From positions 19,362 to 83,361 of the forward strand of contig JAFXUX010000043.1 of assembly GCA_017524805.1 (NCBI GenBank): a stretch of 64,000 bases of DNA, read 5' to 3'. Every line of letters begins with the position of its first letter. Positions within the stretch are counted from its first letter, which is position 1. The stretch comes from Candidatus Methanomethylophilaceae archaeon. GTDB taxonomy: Archaea > Thermoplasmatota > Thermoplasmata > Methanomassiliicoccales > Methanomethylophilaceae. Below, in pieces: positions 16,208 to 25,478 of the stretch. The notes under the pieces are model-generated. The model ran no database searches and was not told the DNA's origin. It saw only the letters and a list, made by a program, of their open reading frames with translations. The translations under genes were made by a program, and so were the position numbers.

Positions 16208-16976
16208 CCGTCAGAGCGACATTATGCACCCTGACCATATCCGCGCCCCATCTGACCGATTCCCATGCCGCCTCGGCGGAAGCCTCGTCGCGGTCCATGC
16301 CGGGGTAAGCCAGAGACAGAAACCTCTTCCTGGAAGAGGCCATCAGGACCGGATACCCGTCGGAGAAGAAGCGGGAGTTGCGGAGCACCATGAGATTCTG
16401 CTCCGGAGTCTTCCCGAAGCCTATCCCGGGATCCAAAGCTATCTTCTGCCTTGGGATTCCGGCCTCCAGAGCCGCCGCGGCGCGCTCCCTGAGGAAATCG
16501 CGTATCTCATCCATGTATCCGTCCCCCATCAGAGACGAATGCTGATCTTTTGGGCCGCATGGGTTATGCATTATTATGGCGCATATGCCGGCCTCGGCGC
16601 AGAGCTCCGGCATCCCTGGGTCCCTGAGCCCGTTGACGTCGTTTATTATGTCCGCGCCCAGATCCGCCGCCTTCCTGGCCACCGCGGTTTTCATGGTGTC
16701 CACCGACACCGGCACGCTCAGAGACGGGACTATCTCCCTCAGAACGGGCGCCAAACGCGATATCTCAATCTCGGCCGAGATCGGAGACGAACCGGGACGG
16801 GTGGACTCCGCGCCCACGTCTATGATCCCTGCCCCTTGGTCCTCCATCTCGAAGGCATGGCGGGCGGCGGCGCGAGGATCCGACCAAACGCCGCCGTCGG
16901 AGAAAGAATCGGGCGTCACATTGAGGATGCCCATTACTATAGGCCCTCCCCGGAGGGAGGCTCTTTGGAATTCCAT
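16182..16976 (-). CDS. folP: Dihydropteroate synthase
   Basis: 264 residues. It condenses p-aminobenzoate with the pterin pyrophosphate to give dihydropteroate, a step of folate (or an analogous pterin cofactor) synthesis. All family motifs are present: 'MGILNVTPDSFSDGG' (residues 15-29), 'DVGAESTRPG', 'INDVNGLRDP', 'DPGIGFGKT', 'ASSRKRF' and 'VRVHNV'. The protein is bacterial in type and of normal length. It starts 2 bases downstream of the Fe-S protein gene, so it is probably the last gene of the larA operon. Confidence 0.95.
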   Translation of the reverse strand: MEFQRASLRGGPIVMGILNVTPDSFSDGGVWSDPRAAARHAFEMEDQGAGIIDVGAESTRPGSSPISAEIEISRLAPVLREIVPSLSVPVSVDTMKTAVARKAADLGADIINDVNGLRDPGMPELCAEAGICAIIMHNPCGPKDQHSSLMGDGYMDEIRDFLRERAAAALEAGIPRQKIALDPGIGFGKTPEQNLMVLRNSRFFSDGYPVLMASSRKRFLSLAYPGMDRDEASAEAAWESVRWGADMVRVHNVALTVRKLDRPR

Positions 16977-16978
16977 GC

Positions 16979-18073
16979 TCAGAGCAGCCCGTCGATGATC
17001 TCCACGAGATCCTTCACTTCGACCTTCCTGTCCCCTTTGGCGGAAGCCAGATTGTTGACGCAGAACGGGCAGGTCGTTATGATCACGTCGGCGAACGACG
17101 CCTCATCCAGCCTGGTATTGGCGATGTCCATGGACTCTTCGGGATACGCGGATCTGACTCCTCCGCCTCCTCCGCAGCAATGGCTGGTGCTGCGGTTGAA
17201 TTCCATCTCCCTGAAGTCCAGGCCGGGAATCTTCTTGATGACTTCCCTGGGCGCCTCGTACACGCCGCAGTGCCTTCCCAGATGGCAGGGGTCGTGGTAA
17301 GTGGCGACAACTCCATCCATCGGCTTCAGCTTCAGATCCTGCTCTGCGAGGAATTCGGTGATGTGGAGCACCTTGAACGGGACGTCCACGTATTTGGGGT
17401 ACTCAATCTTGAACATCCTGTAGCATCCGGCGCAGGCGAGGACCAAAGTCTCTACACCCATGGCGCGGATGGCCTCGACGTTCTTCTTCATGAGCTCAGT
17501 GACGTCGTCCAGGGGCCATCCGACCCTCTGCATGACGGATCCGCAGCATACCTCGTCCACGGCAGTGTAATCAACTCCGAGCTTGTCCAGTATGGAGAAG
17601 GTCGCCTCCGCGGTCTTCTTGGATCTGTACGTGGCGGTGCAGCCGACGAAATACCCGATCTTCGCTTTGTGCGGCTCTTTCCCCAGCGTCTGGCGCCTTG
17701 AAGCCTTCTCCCCGAAAGGGTTGCCATCGGCCAGGATGTTCTCGCACATGGCCTTGTGCTTCGGGAGGATGTTGCCGCTCTTCACGAGGTCGGCGCGGCA
17801 CATCTCGATTATATCGACGATATCCACTTTGGATGGGCATCTCCTCACGCAATCCGCGCAGGTGGTGCACGTGTACATGTTCCTGACGAGGGATTCGTCC
17901 GGCTGAAGGTCGCCGTTCAGAAGACCGTAAGTAAGCACGATGCGTCCCCTGGAAAGAGCCGAATCCCACCCGATAGCTTTGAACGAGGGGCAGACGCTCT
18001 TGCAGAACCCGCACATGGTGCAGACGTTGACGGCCTTCCTGACCGCCTCCAGCTTGTCCGCTTCGAAAGTCAT
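16979..18073 (-). CDS. HdrD/GlpC-like (Fe-S)-binding oxidoreductase subunit with two CCG domains
   Basis: 364 residues from ATG 18073, which overlaps the larA stop (ATGA). Two [4Fe-4S] motifs lie in the N-terminus ('CTMCGFCKSVCP' and 'CTTCADCVRRCP'). Two cysteine-rich CCG domains follow ('DEVCCGSVMQRVG', 'CAGCYRMF', and 'HDPCHLGRHCGVY', 'HCCGGGGGVR'). This is the layout of HdrD, GlpC and LldE proteins that pass electrons or reduce disulfides. Pairing with LarA suggests electron transfer during 2-hydroxyacid metabolism, but no flavin subunit (GlcD type) is adjacent. Confidence 0.88.
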   Translation of the reverse strand: MTFEADKLEAVRKAVNVCTMCGFCKSVCPSFKAIGWDSALSRGRIVLTYGLLNGDLQPDESLVRNMYTCTTCADCVRRCPSKVDIVDIIEMCRADLVKSGNILPKHKAMCENILADGNPFGEKASRRQTLGKEPHKAKIGYFVGCTATYRSKKTAEATFSILDKLGVDYTAVDEVCCGSVMQRVGWPLDDVTELMKKNVEAIRAMGVETLVLACAGCYRMFKIEYPKYVDVPFKVLHITEFLAEQDLKLKPMDGVVATYHDPCHLGRHCGVYEAPREVIKKIPGLDFREMEFNRSTSHCCGGGGGVRSAYPEESMDIANTRLDEASFADVIITTCPFCVNNLASAKGDRKVEVKDLVEIIDGLL

Positions 18074-19314
18074 TCGGCCACCTTCGGTATGGTGACGCTT
18101 CCGTCCATGAGGACGATGACCTTCGCGGACGGGTCTTTCTTGAGGGCCTCCGCAACCGCGTCGGCAACGCTCGGATATGGAGTTATGTTGGCTTTCCTCA
18201 GGATCTCCGGGTCCAAATCGGTCACCGCGCATATGTTCGCCCAGGTGGCGATCTCGGCCATCTTGGCAGCCTTGTGGTATCCCAGCTTGTACTCGGCCTT
18301 CAGGTTCTCCAAGACTTTCTTTGGGTCCGAAGAGGAAGACAGCTGAGTGAGGAAGGTGGCATGGCCGATGCCTTCCCTGCATTTGGAGACCATTATGATG
18401 GTTCCGCCCTCCTTCAGAGCCCATTTCCCGTTGTCCAAAGCCTTCTGCGACTGGTACAGATCGACGTCCATGGGGTAGGGGGCGACGGAGATGACGATCC
18501 CCGCTTTCTCAGGGATGGGGACCGAGAACACCTCGTTGGCCCAGCCCACGGCGCGGGCGAAGGCCTGGTTCAGGTCCCCGGAAGCCACTTTGTATATGTT
18601 CTGGTGCCTGTCGAGGACCATCTGGATGGAGAATATCTTCTTGCCCTTGACGACGGCCAGCGCATCCATCATGTCCTCGTGGACGGGGTTGCCTTCAAGA
18701 GCGAGGGACTGGGCGTCCATGCTCATCGCGAGCTTGTGGTTCGCTTCCACGGTCCTGAAGGACGCCACTCCGGGCAGGAACGACTTCCTCCCTCCGGTGT
18801 ATCCGGCGAAGTAATGGGGCTCCACCGAAGTGATTATGACGAGGCGGTCGGCATCCACGGCGATCTTGTTGACTTCCATCGGGGTGCCGTTCTTGGACGT
18901 CCCCAGATTCACGCACTCGGATTTCTTGGCGTCATGGCAGATTATGCGGTCTTTGAGCTCGGCATAGTGCGATCCGAACACGAAATCATATTCCTCAGAG
19001 GTCATATCCCTGTGGGTGCCGGTGGCTATGAGATATCTGGCCTTCCTGAGGTCCATCCTCTTGGAGAGCGCGTCCAGAACTTTGGCGGTGGGGGTGGGCC
19101 TGGTCCCGTCGTTGACTATGAAGACGATGTCTTTCCCGCCTTCGAGGAATTCCTCCAGGGAACCGCATCCCAAGGGGTTGCCGATCGACTCCCCTATGAC
19201 TTCGTCCGGGTCCCCGCAAACCACATCCTTGGGATAGAATGTGCCCAAATAGTTGGCATCGGGAATGTCCACTTTCTGGACTCCGTCTTTCCCGTATTTC
19301 ACGTCGATCATCAT
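18070..19314 (-). CDS. larA: LarA-family nickel-pincer-dependent racemase (lactate racemase-like)
   Basis: 414 residues of the DUF2088/LarA family. 'FIVNDGTRPTPTAKVL', 'IATGTHRDMT' (active-site His), 'HYFAGYTGGRKSFLPG' (the Lys that binds the pincer cofactor) and 'TVEANHKLAM' (second His) are all present, so a catalytically complete enzyme is likely. Family members racemise or epimerise different 2-hydroxyacids, so lactate is only one candidate. The larB, larC and larE maturation genes are not in the window. A TATA-like TATTTATTAG at 19341-19350 serves the promoter. Confidence 0.85.
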   Translation of the reverse strand: MMIDVKYGKDGVQKVDIPDANYLGTFYPKDVVCGDPDEVIGESIGNPLGCGSLEEFLEGGKDIVFIVNDGTRPTPTAKVLDALSKRMDLRKARYLIATGTHRDMTSEEYDFVFGSHYAELKDRIICHDAKKSECVNLGTSKNGTPMEVNKIAVDADRLVIITSVEPHYFAGYTGGRKSFLPGVASFRTVEANHKLAMSMDAQSLALEGNPVHEDMMDALAVVKGKKIFSIQMVLDRHQNIYKVASGDLNQAFARAVGWANEVFSVPIPEKAGIVISVAPYPMDVDLYQSQKALDNGKWALKEGGTIIMVSKCREGIGHATFLTQLSSSSDPKKVLENLKAEYKLGYHKAAKMAEIATWANICAVTDLDPEILRKANITPYPSVADAVAEALKKDPSAKVIVLMDGSVTIPKVAE

Positions 19315-19411
19315 GATTATCTGACCCTCTTAACAGTGCACTAATAAATAAGGTGAGCGTCGGATGCGCCTCCGAACAACCTTTTAACAGGGAGCATGGA
19401 TTCACCGTCCG

Positions 19412-20344
19412 ATGCCCCTGATAGAAGATATCGGCGAACGCCAACTCATCGACGATTTCAGAAGTTTCATCAGGCCTGAAGGCCGGGTAGGCCCCGGGGA
19501 CGACGCCGCAGTGATCGAAAAAGGGGTGGTGGTGACCACCGACATAGTCACTTTCGACAGGCACTTCCCCGCAGGGATGACCTATGAGCAGTTCGGCTGG
19601 TATGCCGCCGCCGTCAATTTCAGCGATCTAGCCGCCATGGGAGCAAGACCTACGGGCTTCCTCGCCGCGCTCGCCCTCCCCCAGGATCTTGAGGCGCAGG
19701 CGGCATACGACATCATGAGCGGAATAGACCAATGCGCAGAATTCTGCGGCACCGGAATCGTCGGCGGCGACACCAAACCAGGCCCCGGGATCGTGGCTGG
19801 GACCGCCATCGGGAGCATGGACGACAGAAAACCTATGCTGAGAAGCGAAGCCGCCCCGGGAGATTTCGTGGCCGTCACCGGTTCCATAGGGGGCCCCGCG
19901 GCGGCGCTGGAGGCTCTGGATCTTGGCATAGAAGCTGAAGAAGCCAAGAATTCGCTTTACATGCCCATCCCAAAGGTCGCGGATGGCATGGCGCTGGCCG
20001 AATGCGGGGCCATATCATCATGCATCGACCTATCCGACGGCCTCGGCACCGCCTTGAACACTTTGTGCTCCATGTCCGGCGTTGGAATAGAGATCGAAAT
20101 GGAGTTCATACCTCGCGAAGACTACGTCGAAGAGATCGCGAAAGAAGCGAAGATCCCGATAGAAAAACTCCTGTTCGATTGCGGCGGAGAGTACGAGCTC
20201 CTTTTCACCGCGAACAGGAGCAATATGAGAAAGATTTACGAATCCGGAGTTGAATTTTCTATCATAGGGATAACGAACAGCAGCGGGAAAGCCGAGCTCA
20301 TGAAGAACGGAAAAAGGAGCGTCATCTCAAATGGCCGTTATTAA
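19412..20344 (+). CDS. thiL: Thiamine-monophosphate kinase
   Basis: 310 residues. It phosphorylates thiamine monophosphate to thiamine diphosphate. 'GPGDDAAVIEKG' with 'TTDIVTFDRHF' (metal and substrate loops), 'NFSDLAAMGARP', 'GGDTKPGPG' and 'CIDLSDGLGTAL' are ThiL signatures. The ATG lies about 25 bases after a TATA-like CTTTTAACA, so the mRNA is probably leaderless. The stop (TAA) lies 14 bases inside the next gene. Confidence 0.95.
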   Translation: MPLIEDIGERQLIDDFRSFIRPEGRVGPGDDAAVIEKGVVVTTDIVTFDRHFPAGMTYEQFGWYAAAVNFSDLAAMGARPTGFLAALALPQDLEAQAAYDIMSGIDQCAEFCGTGIVGGDTKPGPGIVAGTAIGSMDDRKPMLRSEAAPGDFVAVTGSIGGPAAALEALDLGIEAEEAKNSLYMPIPKVADGMALAECGAISSCIDLSDGLGTALNTLCSMSGVGIEIEMEFIPREDYVEEIAKEAKIPIEKLLFDCGGEYELLFTANRSNMRKIYESGVEFSIIGITNSSGKAELMKNGKRSVISNGRY

Positions 20345-21344
20345 CGATCGCGTGGAAGCCAGATATTACGAGAAGGACGGGAGCGCCTACATATGCGGGC
20401 TGTGCCCCCACAGATGCAGGATAGCCGTCGGCAGCTACGGCAGATGCGGGTCCCGCAGGGCAGACGAGGACATGCTTGTGGCCTATTCCTACGGGAAGGT
20501 GTCGTCTCTGTGCGTCGATCCCGTGGAAAAGAAGCCGCTGTACCATTACAGGCCGGGCTCCAGATGTTTCTCCGTCGGCGGGGTGGGATGCAACATGAAC
20601 TGCAAGCACTGCCAGAACTACGCCATATCCCAGCTGCCGTCCGGCAAGAAGCGCAGCACCTACAAGAAACCGGACGAGATAGTCAACCTATGCCGCAACG
20701 AGAAGCAGGATGCCATCGCGTTCACCTACAACGAGCCGATGATCTGGTTCGAATACATCATGGACGTCATGAAAGTGGATCCGGAGCTGCAGCTGATTCT
20801 GGTGACCAACGGCCTCGTGACCGAGGAGCCGCTCAGAGAGCTGTGCAAGGTGACGGATGCCATGAACATCGACATCAAAGGGTTCACCGACGAATTCTAC
20901 ATGAAAGTCTGCGGAGCCCACCTGAAAGACGTCCTCAGAAGCGCGGAGATCGTCCATGAATGCGGAGTGCATCTGGAACTGACGTACTTAGTCATCCCCG
21001 GATACAACGACTCCGACGGGGAGATAGCGGAATTCTGCCGCTGGGTCAGGGACAGCCTTTCCGAAGACGTTCCCGTGCATTTCACACGGTTCCACCCCGA
21101 CAACGAGATGATGGACGTGCAGTGGACTCCGGTGGAAACGGTCATGCATTGCAGGGATATGGCCATGGAGATCGGGCTGAACTATGCGTATGTAGGCAAT
21201 ACCCTTACGGACAGCGCCGACGACACCTACTGCCCGGAATGCGGGGCCACCGTAATCAGGAGGCTGGGATACCTGGTGGACCCTGTTTCCCTCGACGGAG
21301 ACAGATGCGCCGCCTGCCGCCATAGGATGAATATCAGACTTTGA
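20331..21344 (+). CDS. amrS: AmmeMemoRadiSam system radical SAM enzyme
   Basis: 337 residues. The radical SAM cluster motif CNMNCKHC lies in 'GGVGCNMNCKHCQNYAIS'. It also has the AmrS N-terminus 'CGLCPHRCRIAVGSYGRCGSR' and the C-terminal 'YCPECGATVIRR ... RCAACRHRM' zinc-like cysteines. The family occurs in archaea and anaerobes with AmmeMemoRadiSam partners and has no settled substrate. The ATG lies 14 bases inside thiL. Confidence 0.93.
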   Translation: MAVINDRVEARYYEKDGSAYICGLCPHRCRIAVGSYGRCGSRRADEDMLVAYSYGKVSSLCVDPVEKKPLYHYRPGSRCFSVGGVGCNMNCKHCQNYAISQLPSGKKRSTYKKPDEIVNLCRNEKQDAIAFTYNEPMIWFEYIMDVMKVDPELQLILVTNGLVTEEPLRELCKVTDAMNIDIKGFTDEFYMKVCGAHLKDVLRSAEIVHECGVHLELTYLVIPGYNDSDGEIAEFCRWVRDSLSEDVPVHFTRFHPDNEMMDVQWTPVETVMHCRDMAMEIGLNYAYVGNTLTDSADDTYCPECGATVIRRLGYLVDPVSLDGDRCAACRHRMNIRL

Positions 21345-21492
21345 GCATGATTTGACCGAAAATTAACAATATGTTTGATGAATCTGATGGCATATACATC
21401 CAATAAAGTTTTATAGTACACTACCATAATGAATATCGGAGTCTGGGTCGGACAAGATCCGGAAGCCGTCCGCAACCCGGCTCTGTTTTCTT

Positions 21493-22356
21493 TCAAAGCA
21501 ACCCGAACAACGGGTTCCCGAGGATGATCACCAAAGCGAACCCTATCGCTATCGGCGCCACGAACGGTATCATCGGCGTCACAGTTATCTCTTCGATCCC
21601 TTCGGATTTCAGCCTGGCGTAGACAGCCTCGACATCTCCCGCAGGCCTGCGATGGACCAGCTCGCCCCCTTCCACATCCACGGCCGGCCACACGTACGAT
21701 GTCTCCGCCTCCTTCAACAGCATCGGATATTCCGTGAGCATCCTCGGCCCGAACCTGCCCTCCAGAACGTTCTTGGCTCCGATGGCTGCCATCGGAAGGA
21801 GGGATATCAAAACCGCGACGATCAGCGTTGACACCGGAAGCGAGACCACCGCGGATGCTGGATATTGAGGCGCCCATAACAGAGGCAACCCAGGTATCGA
21901 GGGGTAAGCTGGGAACGCCAGAGACAGCGAGATCAGAGCTTTGGCATCGGCGCCCCCGGCCAGAATCCCGGAGTAATACATCACCAAAAACAGGACGGAA
22001 GAGATGGCCGGCGACAGCATGGCCTCCCTCCCCGAGCATTGCGGGCATATCAGGTACGAGACCATCGATAATGCCAGCGAAACCGCCAATGCCCAATGCC
22101 CGCCTGCCCTCTCCGAAAGCACGTAAGCCGCCATCAGCGCGGAGGAAATCGAACATATCGCCACCGGAAGGGCCGGGATGCTTCCCAGCAGGGCCAAAGC
22201 GGAGCACGGGATGCCGACCGCGCATATCGCCGCCCAATGGGTATCGCTGACCTCGCGCGTAAAGACGTCCGAGCGGGCGGCGGACAAAAGAACCAATGAT
22301 ACGGATATCGCGCAGACGACCCAAAGAAGGCTTTCCCATAACATCGCGACAACCAT
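21493..22356 (-). CDS. A24-type prepilin/preflagellin peptidase-like membrane protein
   Basis: 287 residues with about seven transmembrane helices. It has the two aspartate motifs of A24 aspartic peptidases, 'SARSDVFTREVSDTHW' near residue 30 and 'GGADAKALISL' near residue 135 (the GxGD motif in an alanine variant). A soluble loop of about 60 residues precedes the last helices. The family cleaves class III signal peptides of archaellins and pilins. No pilin or pilus ATPase gene is adjacent. The upstream gap 21345-21492 shows only a weak TATA-like site. ATG 22344 is an alternative start. Confidence 0.85.
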   Translation of the reverse strand: MVVAMLWESLLWVVCAISVSLVLLSAARSDVFTREVSDTHWAAICAVGIPCSALALLGSIPALPVAICSISSALMAAYVLSERAGGHWALAVSLALSMVSYLICPQCSGREAMLSPAISSVLFLVMYYSGILAGGADAKALISLSLAFPAYPSIPGLPLLWAPQYPASAVVSLPVSTLIVAVLISLLPMAAIGAKNVLEGRFGPRMLTEYPMLLKEAETSYVWPAVDVEGGELVHRRPAGDVEAVYARLKSEGIEEITVTPMIPFVAPIAIGFALVIILGNPLFGLL

Positions 22357-22365
22357 CGGTCATTT

Positions 22366-22378
22366 TGATATATACCTG
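22366..22378. promoter_or_regulatory. Shared TATA region between the A24 peptidase and mscS
   Basis: A near-palindromic GATATATACC-type element sits between the divergent starts at 22356 and 22394. It lies close enough to the mscS ATG (about 20 bases) for a leaderless transcript. Confidence 0.4.
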
Positions 22379-22393
22379 CAATATCCTGTTTCC

Positions 22394-23980
22394 ATGCGCG
22401 TTAAAATGGCCGTGGCGATGGCGGCGATCGCATTCGTCCTGATGGCTTCCATTCCGCTGGTCCCTTCCGATGGCCTGACCGAAGACGAATTCCGCGTTAG
22501 CATACCCGAGATAGGCTACGATTCATCGAACCCGACGTATGCCCCTTCGATAAGCATCGAAAGCAACTCCACCAAAAGATGCACCATCTATCTGACGAAC
22601 AGCTCGTCCGAAGTCATCGCTGCCGTGCTCAAGGAAGCGTCGATGAAAGACGTCGCCACGATCTCGCCGGAATCCGGCAGCATCGATGCGGCCCCCGGAA
22701 AATACGCGTCTACGAAGATCACTGTGAAGGCGGCGGAATACGTCAGGAGCGGAACTTACATCATTCCGTTCGAAATCTACGTTCAGAGCCTCAGCGGAGA
22801 CGGGAAATTCATCGAAACCGTCGAGATAACTCTGAACGTAACTTCAACGTACAGCTCCGACAACCAATACAACAAGTTCTTCGGGCTGATCCCGAACACA
22901 TTGGATGGAGTGCTGGGAGATCCTTGGTTCCCATCTTTGGTCACCATGGTCATCCTTCTGATCCTGAACGTGATCGTATGCTATGCTCTCGTCCCCCTCC
23001 TCACCAGGCTGGCGAAAGGGAACGTCAGCGAAAGGGAGAAAGTCCAGTTCAAGAGATCGGTCACCAAGATCACCGCGTTCCTGATGTTCGTGTATTCGCT
23101 GAACCTGTGCGCGCAGATAGTCGGCGCCGACCCGAGCGTTTGCTATGCTCTCGGAGCCGTCTCCACAGTCTCCTACGTTATCATAGGGTCGCTGCTGGCG
23201 TGGCGCATTTACACCTTCATCCTCCACATCCTGTTCAGGGGGATGGACAGCATAGACGTCGAAGGCGTGGATTCCTCGCTGGTGCCCCTGTTCAAGATGC
23301 TCGGGAAGATCGCCATAGCCGTGGCGGCCGTGACCGTGATCCTCGCATCCTTCGGCGTGGATCTGGCGGGGATACTGATGAGCGCCGGAGTGGTGACCTT
23401 GGGAATAACCATGGGAGCGCAGAACGTCCTCGGCCAGTTCTTCAGCGGAATTGTCCTGCTGGCGACCAGGCCGTTCAGGAAAGGCGATTACATCAAAGTC
23501 AACGGCACCGTGTACATCGTCAAATCAGTCAAACTGATGTTCACAGAGCTGTACACATGGGAGGTGGACCAGACGATCACCATGCCAAACAACGTCCTGA
23601 CATCGGCCACGATCTCCAACGTCACAAAGGAGACCAACGACGTCAGAATCTACGTCTACATGTCGATAGCTTACGAAGCCGATCTGGAGCTCGCGAAGAA
23701 ACTTATGATCCAGGCCGCGAACGAGCACCCGCATGTGGTGATCAGCGAGACGAGGTCCGCCCCTTCCACCAGGCTCACCAATTTCCTGGATTCTGGCATC
23801 GAGATCAGGCTCGCAGCCTACGTCGACGACTTCGACAGCAGCGGAAACTACGCCGGAGAACTGAGGGAACGCATGTTAGAGCTGTTCAAGGAGAATGGAG
23901 TCGAAATCCCGTACACCAAGTACGAAGTCACCATAATGAACGCCGACGGGAAGAAGAGACCCGGGGACAACTACGATTGA
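22394..23980 (+). CDS. mscS: MscS-family mechanosensitive channel with extracytoplasmic N-domain
   Basis: 528 residues from ATG 22394. A signal or anchor helix (1-25) is followed by an extracellular beta-rich domain of about 150 residues (NPCBM/Ig-like alternation, 'GTYIIPFEIYVQSLSG'). Four or so transmembrane helices come next; the last, pore-lining one is 'LAGILMSAGVVTLGITMGAQNVLGQFFSG'-like (Gly/Ala rich). The cytoplasmic MscS beta domain follows ('FRKGDYIKV', 'ELYTWEVDQTITMPNNVL'). It opens under membrane tension to release solutes. The hairpin at 23982-24000 ends the transcript. Confidence 0.92.
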   Translation: MRVKMAVAMAAIAFVLMASIPLVPSDGLTEDEFRVSIPEIGYDSSNPTYAPSISIESNSTKRCTIYLTNSSSEVIAAVLKEASMKDVATISPESGSIDAAPGKYASTKITVKAAEYVRSGTYIIPFEIYVQSLSGDGKFIETVEITLNVTSTYSSDNQYNKFFGLIPNTLDGVLGDPWFPSLVTMVILLILNVIVCYALVPLLTRLAKGNVSEREKVQFKRSVTKITAFLMFVYSLNLCAQIVGADPSVCYALGAVSTVSYVIIGSLLAWRIYTFILHILFRGMDSIDVEGVDSSLVPLFKMLGKIAIAVAAVTVILASFGVDLAGILMSAGVVTLGITMGAQNVLGQFFSGIVLLATRPFRKGDYIKVNGTVYIVKSVKLMFTELYTWEVDQTITMPNNVLTSATISNVTKETNDVRIYVYMSIAYEADLELAKKLMIQAANEHPHVVISETRSAPSTRLTNFLDSGIEIRLAAYVDDFDSSGNYAGELRERMLELFKENGVEIPYTKYEVTIMNADGKKRPGDNYD

Positions 23981-23981
23981 G

Positions 23982-24000
23982 TTCTGCGAAATCCGCAGAA
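23982..24000 (+). terminator. Hairpin terminator after mscS
   Basis: TTCTGCG and CGCAGAA pair over 7 bp with a 5-base loop, starting 2 bases after the mscS stop; a CTTACCCCTTTTTA tract follows. Confidence 0.55.
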
Positions 24001-24054
24001 TACCAAACCTCTTACCCCTTTTTACGTCATAGCATCTATGGATTCCGTTATGAA

Positions 24055-24080
24055 GGTAACGAATTACCATGATTTAAATA
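24055..24080 (+). promoter_or_regulatory. Promoter and candidate operator of the Lrp-lysine operon
   Basis: GGTAA-CGAA-TTACC (24055-24068), a perfect palindrome, ends a few bases before the TATA box (ATTTAAATA, about 24072-24080). The ATG at 24103 lies where transcription should start. A palindrome next to the TATA box of an Lrp-type gene fits autoregulation. Confidence 0.5.
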
Positions 24081-24102
24081 ACAAAATTGATTTACGTCCG
24101 AC

Positions 24103-24552
24103 GTGCTCAATGAGCAGGATGCCGGCCTTATGATAGACAACCTCGACAAAAAAATCATAGAGATCCTGAAGAAGGATTCCAGATGCCCCTTCGTCGAGAT
24201 AGCGAACCAGCTGGGGGTATCGGAGGGGACCGTCCGCAGCAGAGTCCACAGGATGACCGAAGAGGGCGTCATCAGAGGATTCACCATCAAAACCAGTTCC
24301 AAGAACGTAAAGGCGCTCGTGGAGATAAGGATCGACGTGAACACCGACACCCAGCAGATCGCCAGGGAATTAGCCGGTTATGAGGGGGTAACGGAGGTAT
24401 TCGAGGTCACTGGGGACCAGGACATCATCGCCATCATAGACGTCGAGTCATCCCAGCATCTGAACGAAATAATCGAACGCGTCAGGCGCTACGACAACAT
24501 CCTCAGCACCCGCACGCGCCTCATACTCAAGGAACATTTCGGGGAGGCATAA
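24103..24552 (+). CDS. Lrp/AsnC-family transcriptional regulator (lysine-operon linked)
   Basis: 149 residues. An N-terminal winged helix ('LDKKIIEILKKDSRCPFVEIANQLGVSEGTVRSRVHRM') is followed by the RAM/AsnC ligand-binding domain ('YEGVTEVFEVTGDQDIIAIIDV'). ATG 24103 is chosen because it lies about 26 bases after the TATA box (leaderless); ATG 24130 is the alternative. It is 1 base ahead of dapA, so it probably senses lysine or a related amino acid and controls this operon, as LysM does in Sulfolobus. That function is inferred from position. Confidence 0.92.
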   Translation: MLNEQDAGLMIDNLDKKIIEILKKDSRCPFVEIANQLGVSEGTVRSRVHRMTEEGVIRGFTIKTSSKNVKALVEIRIDVNTDTQQIARELAGYEGVTEVFEVTGDQDIIAIIDVESSQHLNEIIERVRRYDNILSTRTRLILKEHFGEA

Positions 24553-24553
24553 C

Positions 24554-25426
24554 ATGTTTGCAGGAACTGGAACGGCGATAGTAACGCCTTTCGACAGATA
24601 CGGAGAGATAGACGAGGAAGCGCTAAGGAGGCTCGTCGATTTCCAGGAGGAAAACGGGGTCGATGTGCTGGTGCCTTGCGGATCCACCGGGGAATCGGCC
24701 ACCCTCAGCCACGAAGAGCACATACATGTGATCGAGATCGTCAGGGACCAGTCCAAGAGGTGCAGGATCCTCGCCGGGACCGGGAGCAACTGCACTTCCG
24801 AAGCCGTCGATCTGAGCAAGAAGGCCGCAGACCTGGGAGTGGACGGCATCCTGTCGATCACCCCCTACTACAACAAGCCCACGCAGGAAGGGCTGTACAA
24901 GCATTACGAGCAGATATCCCGCAACATAAGCTGCCCGGTCATAGTGTACAACATACCTGGAAGAACCGGATGCAACGTGAACGTCGACACCCTGATGGCT
25001 CTGGCGGAGCTCCCCGGGATCGCCGGCGTGAAGGAAGCCAGCGGAAACATGACTCAGATCCAGTCCATCCTCGCCCGCAGGCCGGAAGGATTCGAGGTCC
25101 TCAGCGGAGACGACAGCATAACCGTCCCGCTGATAAGCCTCGGTGCCGACGGTGTCATATCCGTCGCCGCCAACTGCTGCCCCGGACTCATGTCCGACAT
25201 GGTTGGGAGAGCCCGCAAGGGAGAGTTCAACACCGCGATGCAGCTTCACAACGAGCTGTTCCCGCTGTTCAACGCCCTGTTCTGCGAGACCAACCCCATT
25301 CCGATCAAGTATGTGATGAGCCGCATGGGATACGGCACCGAAACCCCCAGGCTGCCTCTGACGCCCCTCTCAGGGAAGGGAAGGGCCATCGTGGAGCCTG
25401 TCATGAGAGATCTGGGATTGCTCTGA
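24554..25426 (+). CDS. dapA: 4-hydroxy-tetrahydrodipicolinate synthase
   Basis: 290 residues of the DHDPS/NAL aldolase family. It condenses pyruvate with aspartate semialdehyde, the first committed step of the diaminopimelate route to lysine. 'VPCGSTGESATLSHEEH' (the Thr-Thr/GTTGE region, here Gly-Ser-Thr-Gly-Glu), 'ITPYYNKPTQEG' (the active-site Tyr), 'VYNIPGRTG' and 'GVKEASGNM' (the Schiff-base Lys) are all in place. The length is typical. Confidence 0.96.
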   Translation: MFAGTGTAIVTPFDRYGEIDEEALRRLVDFQEENGVDVLVPCGSTGESATLSHEEHIHVIEIVRDQSKRCRILAGTGSNCTSEAVDLSKKAADLGVDGILSITPYYNKPTQEGLYKHYEQISRNISCPVIVYNIPGRTGCNVNVDTLMALAELPGIAGVKEASGNMTQIQSILARRPEGFEVLSGDDSITVPLISLGADGVISVAANCCPGLMSDMVGRARKGEFNTAMQLHNELFPLFNALFCETNPIPIKYVMSRMGYGTETPRLPLTPLSGKGRAIVEPVMRDLGLL

Positions 25427-25478
25427 AAAAATGCGGGTTCCGGCCCGCTGATCCCATCCATTTTGCAGAGGTCATAAG

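Noticed and set aside
21430..21528. 32-codon frame starting MNIGVWVGQ after amrS
   Set aside because: Too short, no SD, poorly placed TATA-like site, and its end overlaps the A24 peptidase gene.
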